DNA from: Oscillospiraceae bacterium
Lineage (GTDB): Bacteria > Bacillota > Clostridia > Oscillospirales > Oscillospiraceae
Assembly (NCBI GenBank): GCA_022793685.1
Contig: JAAWDI010000049.1
Coordinates: 1-37,193 of the forward strand
Direction: 5' to 3'
DNA: 37,193 nucleotides
Shown: piece after piece, positions 30,223 through 37,193 of the stretch
Numbering within the stretch: the stretch's first letter is position 1
How the letters are laid out: each line of letters opens with the position of its first letter
Translations under genes and position numbers: made by a program
The notes under the pieces: generated by a model
Database searches by the model: none
What the model saw: only the letters and a program-made list of their open reading frames with translations
What the model was told of the DNA's origin: nothing

Positions 30223-32096
30223 AGCATAACGCCCCCTTGCATCTGCACAGCGCCAAGCCCGTCCGGCTCCGGCGCCGCCTGTGTTTGCGCCTTCCCTGCC
30301 ACCGCCTGCTCCACAGCGGCCAGCAGCATCGGGTCGCCCGCCAGCGCCTGTAATACCGCTTGCGGCACGGCGGGCTGAAATTTCTTCTCCCACTCTTCAA
30401 TGATTGCCTTCTTCTGCGGAATGTCCAGTATTTCCAGCTCAGCCGCCAACAGCTTATAGTTGTCCGCCGTCACCGGAATGGCGGACAGCTTGTCCAGCGC
30501 CTCCAGCGTGGCCGCCTTGGAGCGGATAACGCCGTCTCCCGCCGTCACCGTCACGTCGACACGGGGATAGTAGATGTACGCATCGCGCACCTTCTCGCCC
30601 GTCTCCGCGTCGTGTACCTCGCCCACCTCCAGCGCATAGTCGTCCGCACGGTAGGCAACCGTCTCTCCAGTTTCCCGCTCGTCCTTTGCGCCAAGGTACA
30701 GCAGCCGTTCGTCCTCGAAGAACTCCAGCGCCAGCCAGTCAAGCAGCTCATAAAGCCGCGCAAAGCCCGCGTTCCGGTCTGCCCGTTTGATTTTCGCCTG
30801 CCCGTCCGCGTCGCTGCGGAGCTGCGCAAGCCCGCTGGCGGTGGTCACGCGGGCGGACTCTTTGCCTAAATTCGTCTCATAGTTCCGGTTTGCCCGCTGG
30901 ATTTGCTCCAATAGCCAGTTGATGGTAACCAGGCTGTTCCGCCCATCGTGAAGGCCGCCCAGCCGCGCCACTGCGCCTATCCGGTTGGGCTTCACCAGCA
31001 CCTGTGCGCCCGGCACGTTGCTGAACTCCTCGCCGTCAGCCAAAGCGCCCTCCTCCATCAGAATGATGTCGTTGGCCGTAAAGGCGTCGTTGACCAGCGC
31101 GTTTGCCAGCTCCCTGTCTGCGCCGTCCACTAAACTCATAATCGGCAGCAGTTCCGACTTGTTGTAGAACTCATTTTCGTCCCGAATACACCAGTAGTGA
31201 ACAAAGGGAAACAGCTGGTTTTGCCGTCCCGTCCGCTGCCAATACTGGGGAATATAACGCACCTCATGGCCGCCGGCCTGAATGGTACAGGCCACTGCGC
31301 CCGCGGGAACTTCCATGGTGTCAAAGGGCTGCTTGAACCAGAACTCCATCACCTGAATGGTGTCGTCCGCCTCGTCTGTGGCGCTCACCATGTCAAAAAT
31401 ACCCTCTCTGTCCTGGTAGTAAGCCCCCAGCAGGTCGTTCAGCTCCAGGCCCTGTTCCTTCAGCTCTCGGTGGAACATCTGCCAGAATTTGATTTTATGC
31501 AGCCGGTAGAGGTAAGCGACAAACTGTCCGGCCTGAAGCCCCTCCGCCCCTGCCGTTGGGTCTGGGTAGAGCGCCTCCACCGGCACGTCCCGCACGCGGA
31601 TATTGCCCTCATAGCGGCCGCAGCTCATATCTGCGTCCCAGTAGGCTTTCCAGAAGGCGTCTCCCAGCTTTTTCAGCCGCCGCTCGTTGGCCGTGTTCAT
31701 GTCCTCGATGCGGTTTTCCTGCATGATATAACGCACGGCGCTCTCCCGCATCTTCGCCTTTTGGGGGTCATATTCGTCATCTCTGCCGCGAAACTCCGGC
31801 TCCGGTACAATCGGGTCAATTTGGCTTTCCACCATGATGAACGGGTCAGGCACGACGGCAGGCGTCCACGGCAGCCCCTGCTCCTGCACGGCCGCGCGCA
31901 CCTCGTCGGAAACATCGTGGATGAAGTTGTAATAATCGTTATAGCGCCGCCACTCCGCTTCCTTTGCCGTTCTGGCGCTTTTGGCCTCTGCGAATAGCCA
32001 GGCGGCCGTCGCTTCCCGCGCCTCCCTGGTGCTGTAATCGTAAATACGGTTTTCCCGAAACTGCTCCGGCCTTGGCGTTCCCTTTCTTCCTAACAC
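30219..32096 (-). CDS. Portal protein, 625 aa
   Basis: GTG 32096 has GGAAGGTGA upstream. The length and layout fit podovirus-type portals: an N-terminal helical part (AEWRRYNDYYNFIHDVSDEV, VAVVPDPFIM-like region), a central wing (DVPVEALYPDPTAGAEGLQA), a stem/crown region with LLPIMSLVDGADRELANALV and TTASGLAQLRSDADGQAK, and a C-terminal helical tail. Twelve copies would form the DNA entry vertex. It is adjacent to both terminase subunits. Confidence 0.9.
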   Translation of the reverse strand: MLGRKGTPRPEQFRENRIYDYSTREAREATAAWLFAEAKSARTAKEAEWRRYNDYYNFIHDVSDEVRAAVQEQGLPWTPAVVPDPFIMVESQIDPIVPEPEFRGRDDEYDPQKAKMRESAVRYIMQENRIEDMNTANERRLKKLGDAFWKAYWDADMSCGRYEGNIRVRDVPVEALYPDPTAGAEGLQAGQFVAYLYRLHKIKFWQMFHRELKEQGLELNDLLGAYYQDREGIFDMVSATDEADDTIQVMEFWFKQPFDTMEVPAGAVACTIQAGGHEVRYIPQYWQRTGRQNQLFPFVHYWCIRDENEFYNKSELLPIMSLVDGADRELANALVNDAFTANDIILMEEGALADGEEFSNVPGAQVLVKPNRIGAVARLGGLHDGRNSLVTINWLLEQIQRANRNYETNLGKESARVTTASGLAQLRSDADGQAKIKRADRNAGFARLYELLDWLALEFFEDERLLYLGAKDERETGETVAYRADDYALEVGEVHDAETGEKVRDAYIYYPRVDVTVTAGDGVIRSKAATLEALDKLSAIPVTADNYKLLAAELEILDIPQKKAIIEEWEKKFQPAVPQAVLQALAGDPMLLAAVEQAVAGKAQTQAAPEPDGLGAVQMQGGVML

Positions 32097-32100
32097 GCTG

Positions 32101-33747
32101 TCACCTTCTTTTCCTGCTTTTGTTTCTGTACTGTTCCGACAGGCGCTTTCTGACCGGCTCCACCCGCTCAGCCCGTTTCGTCCGCTGCTGCGGACGGATA
32201 TAATGGGCGATTGCCAGCGCCATCACAAGGTCGTCATGGGCGCCCGCCTCCGCCTCCGGCCGGAACCGCTCGTTGTAGACAAAGGACAGCATCTCTCCTA
32301 TGGTGGCGTCGTCCCAAATCAGCTCCAGGTGTTCCCGCGCCACTTCCTTCAAAATGTCGATGACCAGCGGGCGGGTGGTGGCGGTCGTCTCAAAGCCATA
32401 GGCTTCCACCGTCTTGCCTGTAAAGGTATCCTCTTTCAGCCTGTGGAACAGGTTCGGATAGCCCAGCCGCTCCAGTTCCTTTTGCGGATAAGTGGAGTAG
32501 TTGGTCTCCACGCCAATCAGCGCCCTGTTGTACCACAGCCCCAGACAGTACATCTGCCTTGCATACATCGTTTCGTCAAACTGGTGCTGCAAAACCGCCA
32601 CCTGTTCCCCTGTGGTGTTGTCCAGCACCTGTCCGGTGAACCTGTCCGAGCCGGTGCCCGCCGTGTCTCCGCCAATCACATAAGGCTTTCCCTCCTCCGG
32701 CTGTACCCTGATGCGAATGGGGCCGGCCCCATTTGCCTCCCAGTGAATGTCGGCCGGTTTTCCGGCCTCTGTCAGCGTAAAGCGGAAGCCTCCCCGCTCC
32801 CATGCCGTTTTTTTGGCTCTCTCTCGGCGCAGCACAAGGGCCTCTTTGTCAAAGACGCAGGCGCCCGACGCCAGAAACGCCTCGTCAGGCGACGCCGGAT
32901 ACTCCTGCCTGAACTTCCTGACGTCGCCGCCGCAGTTGGTCTTGATGCACCATCTTCTCCAGCAGAGCTGTTCGCTGTCCAGCCCGTAGGCCTCCTGTAA
33001 CGCCCGTTCCTCTTCCGTGGGCGTAAAGCCATCCGGCACAGGCCTCCGGTACTCCTCCATCTCCCACCAGGCAAAAAACAGCGGCTCAAAGCCGTCCCGT
33101 TCGCCCCGTTCCCAGGCCTCCACCGCGTCGTCCCAGAACCGCTTGAACTCGTCATAACCGTTTGCCGTGCTCTCCATGATGACCATCGTCCCCGGCAAAT
33201 CGGGCACCGCCTGCATCAGTCCGGTGTAGGTGTCCATCTTCTTGCCTGGCCAGAACGCAAATTCCGACATGTGGACGCAGGACAGCGTATAAGAGCGCCC
33301 CACGCCCTTCCCGCCCGCCGTGGCGCACCGTATCCTGCTTCCCAGCCCGCCGTTTCTGCCGTTTGTCCGGTCAAATACCAGCTCCTGTGCGTTTGAGGCC
33401 AGCTTGTCCGGCTTCACCGCCTCCGGCAGGCAATCGTAATACCGTTTTGTCATGCGGAAGATGTTGGCCGTCGCCTCGTCCGTGTGCGCAAGCACCATGC
33501 TGTTCACGTTTTTCCGCGTGGCGCTGTTCCAGAACAGCAGCGCCTCCGTCAAGGTGGAAAAGCCCATCTGCCGCGCCTTCAGCACCACAATGCGCACTGG
33601 GCGGCCCTCCTCGTGCTGCCGCTTGACTGCGCCATATAGCTTCTCCTGCGCCGTATTCAGCTTCAGCGGCACAATTTTCCCCCGCTTGTCCTGTACGCGC
33701 AGGAAATGCTCAATGTAGTCCCGCGCCCGCAGCAGGTCAATAGCCAT
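32101..33747 (-). CDS. terL: Terminase large subunit, 548 aa
   Basis: The N-terminal ATPase has a Walker A-type loop K57-ARQMGFST (LKARQMGFSTLTEALLF), an acidic Walker B-like segment VHMSEFAFW at about 157-165 and coupling MVIMESTANGYDEFKRFW. The C-terminal RNase H-like nuclease has VIGGDTAGTGSDRF, GVETNYSTYPQKEL and GAHDDLVMALAIAHY, supplying the metal-binding acids. It cuts and pumps DNA into the capsid through the portal. It overlaps the small-subunit gene by 11 bases. Confidence 0.95.
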   Translation of the reverse strand: MAIDLLRARDYIEHFLRVQDKRGKIVPLKLNTAQEKLYGAVKRQHEEGRPVRIVVLKARQMGFSTLTEALLFWNSATRKNVNSMVLAHTDEATANIFRMTKRYYDCLPEAVKPDKLASNAQELVFDRTNGRNGGLGSRIRCATAGGKGVGRSYTLSCVHMSEFAFWPGKKMDTYTGLMQAVPDLPGTMVIMESTANGYDEFKRFWDDAVEAWERGERDGFEPLFFAWWEMEEYRRPVPDGFTPTEEERALQEAYGLDSEQLCWRRWCIKTNCGGDVRKFRQEYPASPDEAFLASGACVFDKEALVLRRERAKKTAWERGGFRFTLTEAGKPADIHWEANGAGPIRIRVQPEEGKPYVIGGDTAGTGSDRFTGQVLDNTTGEQVAVLQHQFDETMYARQMYCLGLWYNRALIGVETNYSTYPQKELERLGYPNLFHRLKEDTFTGKTVEAYGFETTATTRPLVIDILKEVAREHLELIWDDATIGEMLSFVYNERFRPEAEAGAHDDLVMALAIAHYIRPQQRTKRAERVEPVRKRLSEQYRNKSRKRR

Positions 33748-34228
33748 GCCTCTCCCCCTGCTTCTCCAGCTGCTCCAGATATTGCTCTATGCCGTTTTCC
33801 TGCACCACGTTCACCCGCTCATTCCAGCCGTAGTTGTTTTTCAGGTTGAACATCACGCCCTGAACGTGCTTTCCCCGCGCCAGTTGGTCGACCAAATGAG
33901 CCTCCATGCGGGCCTTTGTCCGCTCTGTCACAGGGTGCAGCTTTTCGTCCTTGCCGTATTCCGCCCATGTGTCCTTGCTGATTCCCAGATAGAGACAGAG
34001 GGCGGCCACCGACGGCTCCTCAATGTATTTCGTCACTGTAACCGGACACCCCGTTCCCTCTGGGCCGTCTGTCAGCATTCGTCTGACCGTTTCCGCATTG
34101 CCCGACGGGTCGGTGTATCCCGTCGCCATCGTCACAACGACCGGCTCCTGATAGCTGATGGAGGCAAAATAGCGCTCCACCGCCTTCTCCAGCTCCTGCT
34201 CTGTCCTGTACTTCTTCGGTCTGCCCAT
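33737..34228 (-). CDS. terS: Terminase small subunit, 163 aa
   Basis: ATG 34228 has AGGAGG upstream. The protein begins GRPKKYRTEQELEKAVERYF, then VAALCLYLGISKDTWAEYGK (helix-turn-helix) and ARGKHVQGVMFNLKNNYGWN with WNERVNV, typical of terminase small subunits that recognise the packaging site. It is the first gene after a strong terminator and repeat copy H, so late transcription must start, or be re-enabled, just upstream. Confidence 0.88.
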   Translation of the reverse strand: MGRPKKYRTEQELEKAVERYFASISYQEPVVVTMATGYTDPSGNAETVRRMLTDGPEGTGCPVTVTKYIEEPSVAALCLYLGISKDTWAEYGKDEKLHPVTERTKARMEAHLVDQLARGKHVQGVMFNLKNNYGWNERVNVVQENGIEQYLEQLEKQGERHGY

Positions 34229-34246
34229 GGCGCCTCCTGCCGCAGT

Positions 34247-34309
34247 TTCCGTTTATCGCTATCCGCTCTGTCGTTTATTCTCCCTGCATCGCCTGTCCTT
34301 GCGCTTCCA
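34247..34309 (-). repeat. Dispersed intergenic element, copy H, upstream of terminase
   Basis: On the minus strand: GGAAGCGCAAGGACAGGCGA, then TGCAGGGAGAATAAACGACA, GAGCGGATAGCGATAAACGG. It begins right after the terminator T-run and ends about 15 bases before the terS ribosome site. No SigA-like promoter is visible in it. Confidence 0.75.
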
Positions 34310-34311
34310 AA

Positions 34312-34361
34312 CAAAAAGAGCGCCAAGAACCCATCTCAACGATGGCGCTCTTGGCGCTCTT
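34312..34361 (-). terminator. Strong terminator between early genes and terminase operon
   Basis: A perfect 13-bp stem (34316-34328 with 34349-34361) around a 20-nt loop, followed on the minus strand by TTTTTGTTT. It separates the early operon from the virion operon. Confidence 0.85.
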
Positions 34362-34383
34362 CTTTCATATTTGCTTTATTTTA

Positions 34384-34569
34384 TCATGTATCCCTGCCTG
34401 TTTCAAGCCCCTTCTTTATCCACCGTCCGCACCGTGGGCAAAGCAGGCTGGCCGCCGCAGTCAAAACCACGCGCCGCCCTATTTTGATTTCCAAGATGCC
34501 GTTGTTCCGCTCCATCGCCAATAATTTCTCACAGTCCGGACACCTGACGGCCTGCTTGCCGTCCCGCAT
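34384..34569 (-). CDS. Com-like zinc-ribbon protein, 61 aa
   Basis: ATG 34569 has GGAAGGAG upstream. CPDCEKLLAMERNNGILEIK followed by a CPRCGRWIKKG ribbon resembles the Mu Com family (RCxxCxKLLA...IEIKCPRC), except for about 15 extra residues between LEIK and CPRC. Com regulates translation of a phage methylase gene; this phage also encodes a methylase, but not next to this gene. It is the last early gene before the terminator. Confidence 0.7.
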   Translation of the reverse strand: MRDGKQAVRCPDCEKLLAMERNNGILEIKIGRRVVLTAAASLLCPRCGRWIKKGLETGRDT

Positions 34570-34689
34570 CGCCCCCACTCCTTCCTGCGCCCGCGCACAT
34601 GCGCGCCCGCCCGCGTCTCGGGTCGGGAAACCGCGTGTCCAAACCTCCGCATTGCAGTGGGCGCCTATTGGCTGCCGTCCGCCTTCGAT

Positions 34690-34863
34690 TTACCGGCACC
34701 CACGCAGCCGCTCGTTCTCCGCCTTCAGCCGTTCGTTTTCTTTCAGCAGCGCCGTCATCAGCTCCACAATGGCGTCGATGCGCCGCTTCCCGATTTTGAG
34801 ATACGTCTTTGTGCTGCACTCGTGCCGCAGAATGTACAATAGCCGCTCCGCCTTTTCCCTCAT
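34690..34863 (-). CDS. Small coiled-coil protein, 57 aa
   Basis: ATG 34863 overlaps the XRE gene stop (ATGA). It is entirely helical, with a C-terminal leucine heptad coiled coil (ALLKENERLKAENERLRG) after a basic segment (KTYLKIGKRRIDAIVEL). The stop lies in a degenerate copy of the dispersed repeat (TGCCGGTAAATCGAAGG, then GCGCCCACTGCAATGCGGAG, about 34625-34695). It may dimerise and bind the neighbouring regulator or DNA; this is unproven. Confidence 0.65.
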   Translation of the reverse strand: MREKAERLLYILRHECSTKTYLKIGKRRIDAIVELMTALLKENERLKAENERLRGCR

Positions 34864-35072
34864 GCGCCGCCTCTCACCCCCGCCCTGCCAAGCAGGTAAT
34901 CCGCGGAGCAGTTCAGCAGGTCGCACAGGGCGCACAGCTTGTCCGACGGAATACAGCTCCTGCCCGCCTGCCAGTTCTGATACGTGCGGATATTCACCCC
35001 CACGCGCTCCGCAAGCTCTTTTTTCCGCAGCCCCACTCTCGCACGTTCCGCCTCTATGTTCGGATAGTTCAC
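34860..35072 (-). CDS. XRE-family transcriptional regulator, 70 aa
   Basis: GTG 35072 overlaps the upstream stop (GTGA), with AAGGAAGGATGAAG upstream. HTH_3 domain: NIEAERARVGLRKKELAERV, recognition helix around VNIRTYQNWQAGR, and an LLNCSADYLLGR end. It is a third Cro/CI-like protein, in the early operon, unlike the paralogous pair at 3694-4463. It may control early-to-late timing. Confidence 0.85.
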   Translation of the reverse strand: MNYPNIEAERARVGLRKKELAERVGVNIRTYQNWQAGRSCIPSDKLCALCDLLNCSADYLLGRAGVRGGA

Positions 35073-35278
35073 CCTTCATCCTTCCTTCCCGCCTTCTGCA
35101 TATTTCCTGCCCGCCGGCAAAGCTCCGCCGCGTCCGGCATCGGCGTCCCCGTCATGTCCCGCCGGAGCTTCGCCCAGCTGTACGCCGCCCATTTGCAGAA
35201 CGCGCCGCACGGCTCGTGTCCGCTTCCGTCCCGTCCGCACCGGACGCAGGGGGACTGCTTAATCTCAAACCGCGTCAT
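35069..35278 (-). CDS. Small cysteine-rich phage protein, 69 aa
   Basis: ATG 35278 has GGGAGG 6 bases upstream. It contains CVRCGRDGSGHEPCGAFCKW (C11, C14, C24, C28), a likely zinc finger, followed by SWAKLRRDMTG and a basic tail. It lies directly after RusA. Function unknown. Confidence 0.7.
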   Translation of the reverse strand: MTRFEIKQSPCVRCGRDGSGHEPCGAFCKWAAYSWAKLRRDMTGTPMPDAAELCRRAGNMQKAGRKDEG

Positions 35279-35654
35279 GCTCAACCTCCCTTTCCTCCAG
35301 CGTCACCTCTACCCGCGGCCGCTCCCTGTCCACCGCAAACGCGTCGGTAAAGCCGGCAATTTCCTTCCAGCCGTCGCCGCGAAGGACGCCGCAGCGCACC
35401 AGTGCGTCCTGCACAAACTTCCGGGCAAAGGCCACGTTGTCCCTGTCTCGGCGGCGGTTCTTTTCCACCCATGTGTAGCCCATCACCACCGGCCCCGTCA
35501 GCCGCACGCCCCGCAGCTGTTCCCGCGCCGCGGCGGCAATGACGGCCTCCGCCCGCCGCTTCATGCCCGCGGCGGCGTACTTGCTCCGCCGCTCCGCCGC
35601 AATGTACTCGTTCAGCCCAGGCAGGGCGCACGGTATCACCAGCCTGTATGTCAT
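35265..35654 (-). CDS. rusA: RusA-family Holliday junction resolvase, 129 aa
   Basis: ATG 35654 overlaps the upstream stop by ATGA; the longer frame to 35792 is not needed. It starts YRLVIPCALPGLNEYIAAER, followed by GVRLTGPVVMGYTWVEKNRR and the acidic RDRDNVAFARKFVQDALVRC plus GVLRGDGWKEI, which carries the metal-binding aspartates of RusA. It resolves replication and recombination intermediates before packaging. Confidence 0.88.
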   Translation of the reverse strand: MTYRLVIPCALPGLNEYIAAERRSKYAAAGMKRRAEAVIAAAAREQLRGVRLTGPVVMGYTWVEKNRRRDRDNVAFARKFVQDALVRCGVLRGDGWKEIAGFTDAFAVDRERPRVEVTLEEREVEHDAV

Positions 35655-36295
35655 GGCTCCATCGTCTCCCGCTTCATGCGCTCCCGCAGCCGCTCCATGC
35701 TGGCCTTGGCCCGTTCGTCCCCTTCCGGACTTGGTTGAACGCCCGCCTGCGGCCCCTTCGGCGCCTTGGCCGGTCTCGTCCACTGCTCCCACTTCTCCGC
35801 GTTCCGGCAGGCCGCTTTCCAGTCCTTCATGGGGTTCTTGCCCACCATCCAGCCCTTGCTCTCGTAAAAGTCAAGAAACGCTTGGGCGTCCACCGGACTC
35901 TTGCGTTCGGCAACGTACGCCCTCACCTCGTCCAGCGTGGGCGGGACAAAGCGCGCGCCTCTCGCCCGCGCGTCACCCCCCTCTGAAAGAGGGGGATTGA
36001 CTTTTCCTTCTCTTTTTCCTTCTCCTTTTCCTTGGGGGGCGTTCGGGGGGCGTTCGCCCCCCTTCGCTCCGTTGCGCCGGTTCCTCTCGCATTTGTCCGC
36101 ATAGGTCTGCCTGTCCCTGTCGATATTCCATCTCATGGCCGGAAAGATAACCGCTTCCCTTCCGCTCAGCTCCGGCGCCGCTTCGCCGCTGCTGTATGCC
36201 AGCAGCGCGCTGAACAGCCGCCCACGCTCCGCATCGGAAAGCATCGTCATCCATTCACGATAGGAATGATAGGCACAAAAATACTCCATCGCCAT
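35651..36295 (-). CDS. DUF6291-type replication-associated protein, 214 aa
   Basis: Residues 1-80 (YFCAYHSYREWMTMLSDAER, GRLFSALLAYSSGEAAPELS) match the DUF6291 N-terminal domain common in Firmicute phage replication modules. A low-complexity Gly/Lys/Glu linker (about 82-105) follows, then a C-terminal domain (PTLDEVRAYVAERKSPVDAQ, FYESKGWMVGKNPMKDWKAA) found in phage replisome-organiser-like proteins. It probably helps replication initiation or helicase loading. Confidence 0.75.
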   Translation of the reverse strand: MAMEYFCAYHSYREWMTMLSDAERGRLFSALLAYSSGEAAPELSGREAVIFPAMRWNIDRDRQTYADKCERNRRNGAKGGERPPNAPQGKGEGKREGKVNPPLSEGGDARARGARFVPPTLDEVRAYVAERKSPVDAQAFLDFYESKGWMVGKNPMKDWKAACRNAEKWEQWTRPAKAPKGPQAGVQPSPEGDERAKASMERLRERMKRETMEP

Positions 36296-36307
36296 CGAGA
36301 AGCCCCC

Positions 36308-36928
36308 TCAGAACGGCAGCGGGCCGCCGCCGTCCTCCGGCTCCGCAAAGCCGCCGCCTGCCGCCCCTTCCTTCCAAAGCGCCTGCCAGGTGTCCGACCT
36401 CGCCACCTCGTCCCGCATCCACTGGGGCAGCTTCTCAAAGACGGCTTTTGCCTCCTCCACATCGCCGTCCATGTCAAACAGCAGCGCCTCATTCTCCAGC
36501 GGCGGCACCTCCATGCCCTTCATGGCGCGGGAGATGGCCGTAATGTCCGTGTAGGTATTCCCGTTCCGCTCATGGTTCACCACGCAGACCATGCACGGCG
36601 CCCCCAGCAGCTTCCGCATGTCAAAGCCGTTCAGCTCCTCCGGCGTGAAGGGCACGCCCCGCCACGCGCACAGGTCGCGGTACAGCTCCGCCTTCTCGTT
36701 GAGGGAGGCCGTGTACTTCTTGGACAGCCAGCGGGGCTTGTCCCCGCCGTCCAGCTCCATCCGCTCCGTGGGAAACTCAAAAATCAGCCGCAGCTTTTCC
36801 TGCCGCTTGTCCCATTTCTCGTTGTACTGTACCCCAAGGTCGATGACCCCCACACATCGGGCGGGGTAAGTTCCCGCCTCCATCGGCGCCACACGGCTTC
36901 CGCCGTTTTCTTTTACCGTTAATGCCAT
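36308..36928 (-). CDS. NGO0469-type replication / ssDNA-binding-like protein, 206 aa
   Basis: ATG 36928 has AAAGGAGG upstream. It begins KENGGSRVAPMEAGTYPARC and GVIDLGVQYNEKWDKRQEKL, then WLSKKYTASLNEKAELYRDL and GFDMRKLLGAPCMVCVVNHE. This fits the phage replication initiation NGO0469 family as I recall it. The acidic C-terminus ends in GGGPLPF, like the DIPF tips of SSB proteins that recruit partners, so an SSB role is likely. It is the first gene of the early operon. Confidence 0.8.
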   Translation of the reverse strand: MALTVKENGGSRVAPMEAGTYPARCVGVIDLGVQYNEKWDKRQEKLRLIFEFPTERMELDGGDKPRWLSKKYTASLNEKAELYRDLCAWRGVPFTPEELNGFDMRKLLGAPCMVCVVNHERNGNTYTDITAISRAMKGMEVPPLENEALLFDMDGDVEEAKAVFEKLPQWMRDEVARSDTWQALWKEGAAGGGFAEPEDGGGPLPF

Positions 36929-36949
36929 TTCAGTTGTCCTCCTTTATTG

Positions 36950-36977
36950 AATATAAATTCCGTGCAATTTTGTCGAA
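36950..36977 (-). promoter_or_regulatory. Candidate early promoter
   Basis: On the minus strand, TTCGAC (36977-36972), a 16-base spacer and TATATT (36955-36950), 22 bases before the start codon of the first early gene. It lies back to back with the methylase promoter. Confidence 0.45.
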
Positions 36978-36980
36978 TTA

Positions 36981-36989
36981 TGCTATACT
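36981..36989 (+). promoter_or_regulatory. Methylase promoter with extended -10
   Basis: TGC followed by TATACT (36984-36989) is an extended -10 element. The -35 is weak. A GGGGGG ribosome site (37010-37015) precedes ATG 37023. Confidence 0.55.
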
Positions 36990-37022
36990 GAAGAAAAAAA
37001 CCATTTTATGGGGGGTATTCCC

Positions 37023-37193
37023 ATGACTGAAGCCCAGCAGCGTGCTGCCGCAAAGCAATTCGCCCTTGACTGGAAAGATAAGGGCGACGAAAAACAGGAG
37101 ACCCAGCGGTTTTGGATTGACCTGCTCCAGCAGGTCTTTGGGGTGGAGCGCCCCACGGAACAAATCGCCTTTGAAGTCCCCGTCAAGCTGGAA
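37023..37193 (+). CDS. MmeI-like DNA methyltransferase, N-terminal part
   Basis: The first 57 residues run off the right edge: MTEAQQRAAAKQFALDWKDK, then GDEKQETQRFWIDLLQQVFG and VERPTEQIAFEVPVKLE. This is the usual N-terminus of MmeI-like clostridial methylases, just before the D...ExK region where a nuclease centre would sit. The window's other end carries the C-terminal part of the same protein type, and both edges fall on codon boundaries. From the usual family length (about 900 residues), some 300-340 residues appear to be missing between them. Confidence 0.85.
   Translation, partial: MTEAQQRAAAKQFALDWKDKGDEKQETQRFWIDLLQQVFGVERPTEQIAFEVPVKLE

Overview
The window looks like most of the genome of a temperate tailed phage (or circularised prophage) of a GC-rich Firmicute. 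A clostridial, probably Oscillospirales-type, gut host is an inference from the protein families: NGO0469-type replication protein, DUF6291, BspA-like repeats, class II Fic, MmeI-like methylase and a tRNA-targeting tyrosine integrase. The left edge holds the C-terminal part and the right edge the N-terminal part of one methylase type, both on the + strand. An insertion into the gene would give the reverse order, so the simplest reading is a circular genome cut inside this gene with roughly 1 kb not shown. An attP-like site (3' half of a tRNA gene with candidate integrase arm sites on both sides) lies inside the window, which also fits a circle.

Layout. 1-1572: methylase end. 1686-3927, minus strand: small regulatory and hypothetical genes. 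3928-4127: lysogeny-type switch between two paralogous divergent repressors. 4128-7911, plus strand: repressor, an AT-richer PH/SHOCT plus FtsK-like cargo pair, integrase. 7932-8191: attP region. 8148-11148, minus: remnant of a siphovirus tail operon (truncated tape measure, Gp15, chaperone-like protein, tail tube, minor capsid) interrupted by a plus-strand secreted-protein moron. 11413-12615: Fic protein with its own promoter, palindrome and terminator.

12694-34228, minus: a complete-looking podovirus-like virion and lysis operon, transcribed right to left: small and large terminase, portal, zinc ribbon, scaffold, capsid, decoration-like protein, adaptor-like protein, tail hub/propeller protein, coiled-coil tail fibre, BspA-like repeat protein, amidase endolysin, holin, coiled-coil membrane protein, and two probable ejected internal proteins, the last with an ADP-ribosyltransferase domain. 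34384-36928, minus: early genes (Com-like zinc ribbon, coiled coil, XRE regulator, RusA, DUF6291, SSB-like protein). The methylase starts divergently at 37023.

The most unusual signal is a family of related sequences in the gaps between minus-strand genes. There are eight clear copies and one degenerate copy, in both the left regulatory module and the virion operon. They begin with a shared core close to or overlapping upstream stop codons. Three long copies can fold into the same two-tier hairpin with compensatory changes, which suggests a structured RNA or nucleic-acid regulatory element repeated through the phage genome. Function is unknown.
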